A program made the position numbers and the translations under genes. A stretch of 64,000 bases of DNA from assembly GCA_024693715.1 (NCBI GenBank), contig JAILKS010000025.1:95534-159533 (forward strand). The letters run 5' to 3'. This stretch comes from Treponema sp. GTDB taxonomy: Bacteria > Spirochaetota > Spirochaetia > Treponematales > Treponemataceae. Shown piece by piece: positions 17,385 to 24,728 of the stretch. Position 1 is the first letter of the stretch; every line of letters begins with the position of its first letter. Under the pieces are notes generated by a model that ran no database searches, had not been told where the DNA came from, and saw only the letters and a program-made list of their open reading frames with translations.

Positions 17385-17676
17385 TGTTTTTTCCTAACCT
17401 TAATTTAAGGTTTTGACCATTTATACTCATGCAGTAATTAAGTCTTTTTACTTCACCTAAAATCATGTCAAATTCAATGCTGCCAAAAAAATTATCAATA
17501 CTGCATAAATTCATTAACTGTTTATCAAAATCATTATTATCACAATCAGACTTTTCTAATCTTGAATTAACAGTCAATGAAACTACGGCAGATTTCTCAA
17601 TTCCAAATTTGAGATGCCCTGTAAAACATTCTTTTTTGAATTTATCAACTTCTGAATTAATATCAGCAAACAGCAT
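17371..17676 (-). CDS. Hypothetical protein, 101 aa
   Basis: Starts MLFADINSEVDKFKKECF with AGGTGGGA upstream. It is a soluble protein of mixed alpha/beta type; no domain recognised. It is the first gene after a terminator and a promoter-like region, so it may open the late (packaging and head) transcription unit. Confidence 0.55.
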   Translation of the reverse strand: MLFADINSEVDKFKKECFTGHLKFGIEKSAVVSLTVNSRLEKSDCDNNDFDKQLMNLCSIDNFFGSIEFDMILGEVKRLNYCMSINGQNLKLRLGKNNAEM

Positions 17677-17697
17677 TTATCCCACCTGTTTATAGCC

Positions 17698-17725
17698 ATT
17701 ATACTTTATTCTTACACAAAAGTAT
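17698..17725 (-). promoter_or_regulatory. Candidate promoter with palindrome
   Basis: A minus-strand TATAAT (17698-17703) lies 20 bases upstream of the next ribosome site. It overlaps an inverted repeat, ATACTTT-N11-AAAGTAT (17701-17725), that could be an operator. No good -35 is at the right distance, so an activator or phage factor may be needed. Confidence 0.4.
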
Positions 17726-17760
17726 AGTTGCAAGTTTTTTTCTTACTTACAAACCCAAAA

Positions 17761-17803
17761 AAAGCCTTAAAAATGGCTCTAGGATTGCAAATTTAAGGCT
17801 TTT
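17761..17803 (-). terminator. Terminator after DUF1064 gene
   Basis: AAAGCCTTAAA pairs with TTTAAGGCTTT; on minus a run of seven T follows the stem. An adjacent inverted repeat (AACGTTAAA type) lies just upstream. It ends the recombination/replication operon before the packaging genes. Confidence 0.7.
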
Positions 17804-17861
17804 TAACGTTAAATAATGAAATATCATTACAAAAGCCTTTTTAACGTCTTATTTTAAATAT

Positions 17862-18299
17862 TTAACTTTCCCGAAATTCATATTCCGGAAACAAATACTT
17901 AAATAATTTACGTTTAATTATGTAAGTTGGATTCTTTTTAGTTATAGAACTTTTTGTATCTTCACAGATCAGTTTTCCATCTTGTTCATAAACAAAATCA
18001 GCCTGATAAAACACGGCTCTTTCACCTTTTGTTTTTGGCACAATCTGAAATCTTTTCTGCCGTTCAAGATTTTTTATTACTCCATCTTTTTCAAGTAATT
18101 TAAGTTCTAGCCATCTTAATGATTCTTTTTTTGAATCAAACCTGATGTTATCAACTATAGTTTTTTCATTGTTATATTTTGACTTTGATACTCTTTCTGA
18201 ACAACGGCTGCACATACCTGGAACAATACTTCCACGTTTACTACAAAATGAGTAACCAAAAGCTTCTCCCTGAAAAAATTTACAGTTTACTTTTCCCAT
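17862..18299 (-). CDS. DUF1064 phage protein (nuclease-like)
   Basis: 145 aa. Residues about 45-145 fit DUF1064, a PD-(D/E)xK-like phage family: FDSKKESLRWLELKLLEKDGVI ... FQIVPK ... YQADFVYEQDGKLICEDTKS, with Asp-x-Asp-like and E..K positions. The N-terminus carries six Cys (CKFFQ, SFCSK, CSRCSE) forming a likely zinc site. The family is thought to act on branched phage DNA; that is inferred from fold, not shown here. Confidence 0.75.
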   Translation of the reverse strand: MGKVNCKFFQGEAFGYSFCSKRGSIVPGMCSRCSERVSKSKYNNEKTIVDNIRFDSKKESLRWLELKLLEKDGVIKNLERQKRFQIVPKTKGERAVFYQADFVYEQDGKLICEDTKSSITKKNPTYIIKRKLFKYLFPEYEFRES

Positions 18300-18317
18300 C
18301 AGAACAACCTACATAAA

Positions 18318-18355
18318 GCCGGAAGTGTATTAGGATTCTTGATACACTTTCCGGC
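18318..18355 (-). terminator. Hairpin between membrane-protein and DUF1064 genes
   Basis: GCCGGAAGTGTAT pairs with ATACACTTTCCGGC (one bulge), loop of about 11 nt. On the minus strand only TTTATG follows, so it is a weak terminator or an mRNA-stability hairpin. Confidence 0.5.
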
Positions 18356-18368
18356 CACATTAATTTTT

Positions 18369-18716
18369 TCACTCTGTCTTTTTCTTAGACAAAGCATTTG
18401 AGATTATAGGAATAAGAATTCCAATAATCAAAGAAATAACAGATGCAATTGCTGAAATGAGTTTTGAGAAACTATCCTCTGACATTTCTGCAAAAGCAGC
18501 AGCAAATCCGCTGATTACCATACAGATAATACTTGCAATAAGTATACCGTCTTTCTTTTCTGATTTTTTGTAAGTAACAATAATAAGACCACCAAAACCA
18601 AAAGCAGTAAGAGCAATAGCCGGTAAATCATTACCAACATCTGTAAAAGCACCAAGCACAAGACCGCCAATCAAAGCAACAATAGCAATGATTGTGAAAA
18701 TTGTTTTTTTGCTCAT
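18369..18716 (-). CDS. Small membrane protein, 3-4 spans
   Basis: 115 aa from the ATG at 18714-18716 (MSKKTIFTII) with GGGAGG eight bases upstream. Hydrophobic spans lie at residues about 4-24, 32-50, 58-80 and 88-108, followed by a basic tail SKKKTE. The topology and charge are holin-like, but the gene lies beside ssb and not in the lysis cassette at 42 kb, so another membrane role is as likely. Confidence 0.5.
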   Translation of the reverse strand: MSKKTIFTIIAIVALIGGLVLGAFTDVGNDLPAIALTAFGFGGLIIVTYKKSEKKDGILIASIICMVISGFAAAFAEMSEDSFSKLISAIASVISLIIGILIPIISNALSKKKTE

Positions 18717-18812
18717 CTTTTCTACCTCCCTTTTCAAAGTTTATATTTCATCCGGTTTTATTGTGATTAAGGTAACTTCCGTTACACGCTGCATGTAGCA
18801 GACTTTTCACCA

Positions 18813-19277
18813 CTAAAAACCGGCAAAATCCTGAAATGGTATATCAGAACCATCACCACTAAACTCTGGTTGATTATTTACTGTATTGTTAGTAGGTTCA
18901 AAATGTGGAACTCCACCAGAATTACTGTTTTCATCTGACTTTCCACCAAGCAACCGAACATTCTCAGAAACAATCGTTATACGGCTTTGTTTCTGACCGT
19001 CTTTTTCCCATCTGTCCTGTTTAAGATAACCTTCTACACAAATCTGTTTTCCTTTTGTGAGATAAGGTTTCAGATTTTCTGCTGTCTTTCCCCAAATTGT
19101 TACGTCAAAATAATAGACTTCATCAACCCATTGATCTCCACTTTTTCTTGAACGATTTACAGCAATGCTTACATTTGCTCTTGCCTGACCGTTTGGAGCA
19201 TAACCAAAAGAACGTTCATCTGAACCTAAATCTCTTGTAAGACGGCCGATAAGTATTACATGATTTACATCTGTCAT
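18813..19277 (-). CDS. ssb: Single-stranded DNA-binding protein
   Basis: 154 aa. An OB fold spans residues 1-110 (VNHVILIGRLTRDLG ... VSIAVNRSRK ... YYFDVTIWGKTAENLKPYLTKGKQICVEGYL), then a flexible Asn/Gly/Pro linker and an acidic end DGSDIPFQDFAGF. The usual SSB tip is D-D-D-I-P-F at the very end; here AGF follows, so contacts with host SSB partners may be altered. It follows the helicase loader in a replication operon. Confidence 0.92.
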   Translation of the reverse strand: MTDVNHVILIGRLTRDLGSDERSFGYAPNGQARANVSIAVNRSRKSGDQWVDEVYYFDVTIWGKTAENLKPYLTKGKQICVEGYLKQDRWEKDGQKQSRITIVSENVRLLGGKSDENSNSGGVPHFEPTNNTVNNQPEFSGDGSDIPFQDFAGF

Positions 19278-19306
19278 AATTTATATTTCCTCCTGTAAAT
19301 TAATTC

Positions 19307-20125
19307 CTATTTATTTTTTCTGAAATCATCAGCAATAATATTTATGACTTTTGAATCCTGTCTTAAACGACTGATAACGTCTTTATTCATGTAATTCTCA
19401 AAACAATTTTCACAACCATCAGGACAATTACAGTTTCTTCTTAAATGGCCGTTACTCATAAGCATTGTAGGTAATCCTCTTACATGACGTTTATCAATGA
19501 TGTAACTCAGCCAATCTTTTTCTGCATTACTGCCGTTAGTTCTTCCTACTTCATCAATTGCAAGAAACGGAATGGATGCAAGTTCCTTTACAATTTCCAA
19601 TTCTGTTTTTTCAGCTTTCATAGTGTAAGATTGGCGGATCATTGTTGAAATTTCATACATAGTGTAAATCTTGCCTTTTAATTCTTTTGCAAGAATTGAA
19701 CCAAGCATTGTTTTTCCGGTTCCATTACTTCCAAGTAGAATTATTTTTTTTAATTTGAAATTCAGCATTTCTTTTATAGCATCCAAAGCTTCTTTCTGGC
19801 TTTCAGTTATTGCTTTATAATCATTAATCGTTTTTTCATAAAACTCTGGTTCAATATTGCATGTATTATAAAATTCAATTTGTCTTTCACGTTCTTTTGC
19901 TAATTCCATTTTTTCATGGAGTTTTTGTTTTTCAGCAGCACATTCAGGACATGCATCATAAATCCATTTAGAACCATCATCATAAAATTCTGTTTTCACT
20001 ACATAAGGTTTATGATTTTCATTTTTTGAACATTTAACTTCCTGTTCTGTTGTTTTTATAATATTTTTAGGCTTTAGAAAATTAAACTGTGGCAATCCTT
20101 TGTGTATTTCTGGCATTTTATTCAT
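19307..20125 (-). CDS. DnaC/IstB-like helicase-loader ATPase
   Basis: About 272 aa. An N-terminal Cys cluster (CSKN ... CPEC) is followed by an AAA+ core: Walker A LLGSNGTGKTML, Walker B FLAIDEVGR, sensor MLMSNGH and an arginine near SRLRQD. The C-terminal region has CNCPDGCENCF, unusual for DnaC. It loads the replicative helicase at the phage origin by analogy with DnaC. The start is uncertain: ATGs at 20125 or 20116 both lie near AGGAG. Confidence 0.85.
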   Translation of the reverse strand: MNKMPEIHKGLPQFNFLKPKNIIKTTEQEVKCSKNENHKPYVVKTEFYDDGSKWIYDACPECAAEKQKLHEKMELAKERERQIEFYNTCNIEPEFYEKTINDYKAITESQKEALDAIKEMLNFKLKKIILLGSNGTGKTMLGSILAKELKGKIYTMYEISTMIRQSYTMKAEKTELEIVKELASIPFLAIDEVGRTNGSNAEKDWLSYIIDKRHVRGLPTMLMSNGHLRRNCNCPDGCENCFENYMNKDVISRLRQDSKVINIIADDFRKNK

Positions 20126-20129
20126 TCTC

Positions 20130-20849
20130 CTAGAACCATCCATCTTGATCGTTTAAGTCTTTTTTGACTTTTGGATTATTGTTTTGGTGGCAATTATTTT
20201 GAAAATTAGGTTGCTTTTTTAATTGATTTTCATAAGCAGTAATTCCCCAATTTTGCAAAGCAGCCCTATCACTTGCATATTTATAACCTTTCATTTCTTT
20301 ACGTTCTGAAAAATACTGAATGAAAGCATCCGTTTTTTCTTTGCCATATTTTGAAATGAATTTGTCATATTCTTTTTGAGAAAGTAATACATTTTGAAAT
20401 TCACCAAACTTTAATTTTGGTTCTTGTATTTTTTGTCTTTTTGTTTTTTCAGGTATATTTATATTATTAATACTTGTATTATTAACTCTTGTATTATTAT
20501 CTTTGACAGAATTATCAACCGTGCCATTGACAGAATTATCAACCGTGCCATTGACAGAACTATCAACCACATTAATATAAATACGTCTTTCTTTAATTAT
20601 TTGACCATCTTTTATATATTCACATTTAATTAAAGAAAGTTTTTCAAGATGGGAAATGTATCTACTGATTGTACATGAATCTACATCATATAATTTTGCT
20701 AAATAATCATTTGTAGCAAAACAATAACCTTTCAAATTACTTAAAGCTGTAATTTCTGCAAATACAATCTTTTCAATAGGTTTTAAATTTTTATTGTATC
20801 TAACTTCTGGTGTTAAAATTGCAAAATAACTAGGTAATTGTTCATTCAT
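20130..20849 (-). CDS. Phage replication initiator (winged-helix)
   Basis: 239 aa. An N-terminal winged helix (residues about 15-90: LKPIEKIVFAEITAL ... YLAKLYDVDSCTISRYISHLEKLSLIK) leads to a wing strand. Three repeats of VD(S/N)SVNGT occupy residues 93-112, then an Asn-rich linker. The C-terminal domain (FGEFQNVLLSQKEYDKFISKYG ... SDRAALQNWG) is typical of phage replication organisers that pair with a DnaC-like loader, as here. The tandem repeat is also a DNA iteron candidate. Confidence 0.8.
   Translation of the reverse strand: MNEQLPSYFAILTPEVRYNKNLKPIEKIVFAEITALSNLKGYCFATNDYLAKLYDVDSCTISRYISHLEKLSLIKCEYIKDGQIIKERRIYINVVDSSVNGTVDNSVNGTVDNSVKDNNTRVNNTSINNINIPEKTKRQKIQEPKLKFGEFQNVLLSQKEYDKFISKYGKEKTDAFIQYFSERKEMKGYKYASDRAALQNWGITAYENQLKKQPNFQNNCHQNNNPKVKKDLNDQDGWF
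20503..20568 (-). repeat. 24-bp tandem repeat, candidate replication origin
   Basis: Two exact 24-bp units (20503-20526, 20527-20550; unit begins TTGACAGAATTATCAACC) and an 18-bp third unit (20551-20568). They lie in the middle of the initiator gene and flank an AT-rich tract (20455-20500) with repeated TTATTAATAC-type runs. Phage lambda has its origin iterons inside the initiator gene O, so this is a good origin candidate by analogy. Confidence 0.6.
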
Positions 20850-20855
20850 TTTTTA

Positions 20856-21248
20856 TTACTCCTGACAATATTTATTCCACAATGTAGGCAAACAATACTG
20901 AACAATTTTTTCAAAATCCCCATCGTTTTTTGGAATAATATTTTTTATTAAATTATTTCTTAAATCTATAAAACATAGCATATCCTCTTTGGCTGTCATA
21001 AAATCTATGATCCAATCTTTTGAATATGGAATGTGCGAACAATTATTTAAATCTTTAGAAAAGAAGTCTGGTATTTTTTCAGGAATAAACATACCTACAG
21101 AATGAAATTTTTGATGTAATAATGTTGGAACTAAAACAAGATTTACAATTTCATTATTTTCTCTGTTCATATCAATATGATGAACCTGATATTTTTTTGA
21201 ATCAAAAAATAAACCTAACTGTTTTTGATATTCTATAACATAATTCAT
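20856..21248 (-). CDS. HNH-like endonuclease, small
   Basis: 130 aa. The core YQVHHIDMNRENNEIVNLV followed by PTLLHQKFHS fits an HNH motif (HH...N..N...H). The rest is unassigned, with several aromatic residues and a C-terminal helix. It is preceded by kissing-loop leader copy B and GGGAGG, though the spacing from GGGAGG to the ATG (14 bases) is long. It may be a homing endonuclease or a resident nuclease. Confidence 0.65.
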   Translation of the reverse strand: MNYVIEYQKQLGLFFDSKKYQVHHIDMNRENNEIVNLVLVPTLLHQKFHSVGMFIPEKIPDFFSKDLNNCSHIPYSKDWIIDFMTAKEDMLCFIDLRNNLIKNIIPKNDGDFEKIVQYCLPTLWNKYCQE

Positions 21249-21269
21249 ATATAATTAATTTTCCTCCCA

Positions 21270-21364
21270 AAAAAAATGACCGCCTATGCCTGTTACTTCA
21301 TAGACGGCCACAAGTTTTTGTTGCCAAAAACCCTTAATAAATGTAACAGGAACTTTATTAAAGG
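21270..21364 (-). ncRNA. Kissing-loop leader RNA with terminator, copy B
   Basis: On minus, hairpin A (21354-21364 with 21331-21341, one U.G pair) has loop GTTCCTGTTACA. The terminator hairpin (21299-21309 with 21278-21288) has loop AAGTAACAGG and is followed by eight T, then GGGAGG. CCTGTTAC and GTAACAGG are exact complements (8 bp, plus-strand 21343-21350 and 21289-21296). Two stem pairs are G.U only on the minus strand. The architecture equals copy A with no shared primary sequence. Confidence 0.75.
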
Positions 21365-21372
21365 CTCTTTAT

Positions 21373-21460
21373 AAACGTTTAATTAACCGTTTTTATTACA
21401 CAAACGCTAAATATACCGTTTATATAATAAAAAAATACAGCCGTTTACTGATTATGTCAA
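21373..21460 (-). promoter_or_regulatory. Leftward promoter with AAACG-N10-CGTTT operators
   Basis: TTGACA (complement of 21455-21460), 17-bp spacer and TATTTT (21432-21437). Two 20-bp palindromes, AAACG-N10-CGTTT, lie just downstream of the start point at 21402-21421 and 21373-21392. The operator type is not found at any of the four repressor genes in the window, so its regulator is unknown. Confidence 0.65.
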
Positions 21461-21521
21461 GAACTATTTTTTTTATTTCATAAAAAATCTCCTGATTTTG
21501 TTATAATTTTGTTATAATTTG

Positions 21522-21794
21522 TTATCGCCATCTGTTTCGCATACCTTTTTTTCCGGCTCTGCTACGCTTTTCCCTGAGTTCTTCCTGTTTAATACGTTCA
21601 TTTTCTTGAATTTCTTCTGCATCAATAACCCTTTTTATATCATAAAAAAGATTATATGTTTTCTTAGGAAGTTTTCTAGGTAATATACCTAAATGTGCAT
21701 ATTCTGATAAAGCTTTCATAAGTTTCTTGAATTGCCAGGAACTGAGATCATCTAAAATATTCCAATAAGTAATATAAAAACTAAATTTATCCAT
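21522..21794 (-). CDS. DUF6291-like phage protein
   Basis: 90 aa from the ATG at 21792-21794 (MDKFSFYITYWNIL), with GGAAGGGG upstream; the longer frame lacks a ribosome site. The pattern KFSFYITYWNILDDLSSWQ ... ALSEYAHLG ... DIKRVIDAEE ... KRSRAGKKGM fits a phage family that describes F.FY.s.....l......l...i..Ya.....p and a Gly/Lys-rich end. Often next to replication initiators; function unknown. Confidence 0.6.
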   Translation of the reverse strand: MDKFSFYITYWNILDDLSSWQFKKLMKALSEYAHLGILPRKLPKKTYNLFYDIKRVIDAEEIQENERIKQEELREKRSRAGKKGMRNRWR

Positions 21795-21885
21795 CGTTTT
21801 CCCCTTCCTTAATAATTTTGATTTCTTTATTTTCAAGATTAAGAATGTATTCTTCAATCTTGTACCAATCTATATCATCAACCAT
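21787..21885 (-). CDS. Possible 32-aa ORF
   Basis: ATG at 21883-21885; the peptide MVDDIDWYKIEEYILNLENK is helical and acidic. It overlaps the next gene by eight bases. The GGGGG element upstream is 15 bases away, so initiation is doubtful. Included because it keeps the operon gap-free. Confidence 0.3.
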   Translation of the reverse strand: MVDDIDWYKIEEYILNLENKEIKIIKEGENDG

Positions 21886-21904
21886 GAAAACATTTTTATC
21901 CCCC

Positions 21905-22138
21905 TTACCAATTTATAACTTCTTCTGGCTTTTCTTCCGGAGGCACAATTTCACCATACGCAAGAAAAATAGTACCATTTTCATTATGAGCTAATTTTTC
22001 ACACGGATAATCAAATTGCACATCCTGAATCCATACTGTCAAATGTTTACTTTTAGGTTGATAAACCCAAGTTGCACCACTATAGACAACAAGAGATTCT
22101 TCATCTGTATCTTTTTCAAAAATCTCTAAAACCGGCAT
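21905..22138 (-). CDS. Hypothetical protein, 77 aa
   Basis: Small acidic beta-rich protein (VVYSGATWVYQPKSKHLTVWIQ). No family recognised. It is separated from the upstream nuclease gene by two bases, so it is co-translated. Confidence 0.5.
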   Translation of the reverse strand: MPVLEIFEKDTDEESLVVYSGATWVYQPKSKHLTVWIQDVQFDYPCEKLAHNENGTIFLAYGEIVPPEEKPEEVINW

Positions 22139-22140
22139 AT

Positions 22141-23019
22141 TTATTCCCCCTGAGCAGCCAAAGTCATTGCTGCCAAATCATCCATATCTTCAAGAGCATT
22201 ATCCATATCAGCCATATCAATAATTCCTATGCTGTTATTCTTCTGAACAAGCTCATTACATTTTCTATAGGCCATTTCTACCCTTCCCCTAAGATGTGGA
22301 TATTTTTCCAAGAATTCATCCCAGGTTTTACATTGCTGATGAAAAAAGTTATGTTCATCAGGTGTAAGGGCCATAATATTCCAAGCCTTTTCAATTGCAG
22401 CCGGACAAGCACCACGGCTAACAATATGATGAAAATGAACCGGAGTTCTGCCGGATGCTTCTGAATAAACAAGATATTCTCTCATTTCTGAGATCGTTCT
22501 ATCATCGTTTATATCGTGTTCCTGTTTTCCTCTCCATATTTCCCATTCATACAGCACACTTCTAACTGTTGCCTGTAAGTCATCAGGAAGTCTGCACATT
22601 GTTGCAAGATGATACATAAGACCATCAATAAAATGGGATCCGGCAAGTGTATTAGCTTCTGAAATATGTATACTTCTTAGTTCACCGGTGTATCTATTTG
22701 GAATCTTATCAGCATACAATTCAAGTAAATCCAGATACAAAGAATATTTTTCTTCTTCTGTTGGAAGTCTATGATCTTTTTCATCAGATTGAAAAATAAC
22801 TGTTACAAGTTTCCAAACAGCCCTTAATTGTTTGAATGTTCTATGCTGAAAAGCAGCATCAAGTTCACATTCAAGAAGTATTTCCTGTTGAGTTCTTTTT
22901 TCACGTTCTGATTTTGACTTGAACATTTTCTGCAATGTTATCAAGTCTTTATCATCAGTTACTTTGAGAACTACTTTATCATTTACTAATACACCATGAA
23001 AAAAGCTGCAGATTTTCAT
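22141..23019 (-). CDS. Putative phage HNH nuclease (HNHc_6-like)
   Basis: 292 aa. The N-terminal two thirds are helical (TFKQLRAVWKLVTVIF ... SIHISEANTLAGSHFIDGL). The C-terminal domain has VHFHHIVSRG ... WNIMALTPDEHNFFHQ, an HNH-type motif with two His and an Asn. Similar proteins lie next to RecT/YqaJ genes in phages of Gram-positive bacteria and may act in recombination, like lambda NinB/NinG. Its place upstream of replication genes supports that; assignment is by pattern. Confidence 0.6.
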   Translation of the reverse strand: MKICSFFHGVLVNDKVVLKVTDDKDLITLQKMFKSKSEREKRTQQEILLECELDAAFQHRTFKQLRAVWKLVTVIFQSDEKDHRLPTEEEKYSLYLDLLELYADKIPNRYTGELRSIHISEANTLAGSHFIDGLMYHLATMCRLPDDLQATVRSVLYEWEIWRGKQEHDINDDRTISEMREYLVYSEASGRTPVHFHHIVSRGACPAAIEKAWNIMALTPDEHNFFHQQCKTWDEFLEKYPHLRGRVEMAYRKCNELVQKNNSIGIIDMADMDNALEDMDDLAAMTLAAQGE

Positions 23020-23031
23020 TGTACATACCTT

Positions 23032-23727
23032 TTAATCAAAATAATGATGAAGTTCTTCTTCACAATCATCTGCATCAAAATCAAGTTCAATTGGCAATTC
23101 ATTAAGTATACATTTAAGAATCAAACATTCAAAAGAATCATACTTTTTCAATGTTGAAATACCATCTGTAGAATATTTAGTTTCATTGTCATAAAAAACT
23201 CTGAATATTTTCCACGGATTAGTATTATATCTACTAAATGTAATAGCCAATTTTTCACCGTCATTATCTGGTTGAAAATCAAACTTTTTATAGTAAAAAC
23301 CTCCACTATGTTCTTCATTGCTTTCGACAACTTCATAAGAATATTCTGTTTCATCATCACAACATATTTCTTTGAACTTTTTTACAATGTCTGAAAACTT
23401 TACTGCATGATCTGTAATAAGTAACATATCTCGAATTTTTGTCTGAACTTTGACAGCTAAATCTTCTTTTAGTTCATTTTCTGTAATATTCTTGATTGTC
23501 TCTGCAATTAATGTGTTATATGAATTTAGTTTTACACTTTCAGCAATATTTCCCACTTGTTTTTTTATTTCATCAGAAATAGCTCGTGAAAATTCCCAAT
23601 TAAAAGCTGAATCGACTGCATCTTTGATTACTGATTCAATCTTTTTCTGGATAGCGTTTTCGATAACATGATTTTCTTCAAGTTCGTGAATCTTATCTTG
23701 AATTATTTTATTAACATTTAAGTCCAT
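23032..23727 (-). CDS. Hypothetical protein, 231 aa
   Basis: The N-terminal 110 residues are helical and charged with coiled-coil character (KIIQDKIHELEENHVIENA). The C-terminal half is alpha/beta and acidic and ends DADDCEEELHHYFD. No domain recognised. It sits between recT and the HNH-like gene in the recombination operon. Confidence 0.5.
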   Translation of the reverse strand: MDLNVNKIIQDKIHELEENHVIENAIQKKIESVIKDAVDSAFNWEFSRAISDEIKKQVGNIAESVKLNSYNTLIAETIKNITENELKEDLAVKVQTKIRDMLLITDHAVKFSDIVKKFKEICCDDETEYSYEVVESNEEHSGGFYYKKFDFQPDNDGEKLAITFSRYNTNPWKIFRVFYDNETKYSTDGISTLKKYDSFECLILKCILNELPIELDFDADDCEEELHHYFD

Positions 23728-23736
23728 ACATTCCCC

Positions 23737-24699
23737 CTAAAAAATGTCATTTACATTCTGTGGTGTTGCTTCAAAAGCAGCATCAGCAGCGGCCATTTCT
23801 TCATCTGTCATACCGTTCATTTCATCAAAAGAAGGCTGCTGTGGTTCTGCTTTTGGCTGTTCCTTTGTTTCAGTTTTTGGAGCTTCTTCAATAGCCGGTG
23901 TTTCGTTTACAGTTTCTGCCTGAACATCTGTAACTGTATATTCAACATCGTCTGTAAAATCCTTAATATCCTCTCTTTCTTCACGGATAACAGCATCCAT
24001 TGCTTCAATTGAGATAGGACAAAGTTTAAGGGCCTGAATAACTACAGTTTTCAAAGCCATTGCATCAAAATTCTTGTTCCAGATGTTATTTGGATCTTTT
24101 GAATCATAAGCCTTTGAAAACTTATTACGGTGATTTTCAACATCCTTCTTTGACATTACCTTAAACTGAGAACCACCATTACAAAGTTCAACAAGACAAT
24201 AATAACCAATTATGGCTCCTCTTTCTTTCATAATGTCAATTTTATGAGAAAGAGTTCTTCCCATGCCAAGCTGAACTTCAAAAATATCATTTTCATGGAT
24301 AGGTTCAGCAGCAATTGTTTTAATTGTGTTTGAACGTCTGGCTAAGGCAATTAATCCTTTATATCCCATCTGCATGTGGCAAGTCATTTCTTTCTTGCCG
24401 TTTACAGTCTCATTATATGGAATTAAATAAGCCTGGCCTAAAGTTCCATTTAATTCCAAACCATAGGATGCAGCTTCTCTTAAAGAACGGAAGATAGAAT
24501 CCTTTGTGCAAATCCTAAGATTAGGCATTTTAGGATTTGTAATTGCCAACATTGCAGACTGCATAAATCTGTCTACATTTACCGTATTTGCCGGTAAAGC
24601 CTGTAAGAATGATTCTTTTCTGTCTTTTAACCATTCTCCAAGAGTTCCTTTTTTTTCAGTTGTAGCAACTTCATTAGCATTAGAACCGTTTGTTTTCAT
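23737..24699 (-). CDS. recT: RecT family single-strand annealing protein
   Basis: 320 aa. The conserved block FMQSAMLAITNPKMPNLRIC ... SLREAASYGLELNGTLGQAYLIPY ... HMQMGYKGLIALARRSN is diagnostic of RecT. The C-terminal 80 residues are acidic, Glu/Pro-rich and flexible and may bind partners such as SSB. RecT promotes strand annealing and invasion. It is paired with the YqaJ exonuclease immediately upstream, the usual two-component phage recombination system. Confidence 0.93.
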   Translation of the reverse strand: MKTNGSNANEVATTEKKGTLGEWLKDRKESFLQALPANTVNVDRFMQSAMLAITNPKMPNLRICTKDSIFRSLREAASYGLELNGTLGQAYLIPYNETVNGKKEMTCHMQMGYKGLIALARRSNTIKTIAAEPIHENDIFEVQLGMGRTLSHKIDIMKERGAIIGYYCLVELCNGGSQFKVMSKKDVENHRNKFSKAYDSKDPNNIWNKNFDAMALKTVVIQALKLCPISIEAMDAVIREEREDIKDFTDDVEYTVTDVQAETVNETPAIEEAPKTETKEQPKAEPQQPSFDEMNGMTDEEMAAADAAFEATPQNVNDIF

Positions 24700-24728
24700 A
24701 GTTTTTTTCTCCTGTTTAATATCTATGA

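Noticed and set aside
18318..18355. Further kissing-loop leader
   Set aside because: There is no upstream hairpin with a complementary loop; the preceding sequence is coding, and the T-run is weak.
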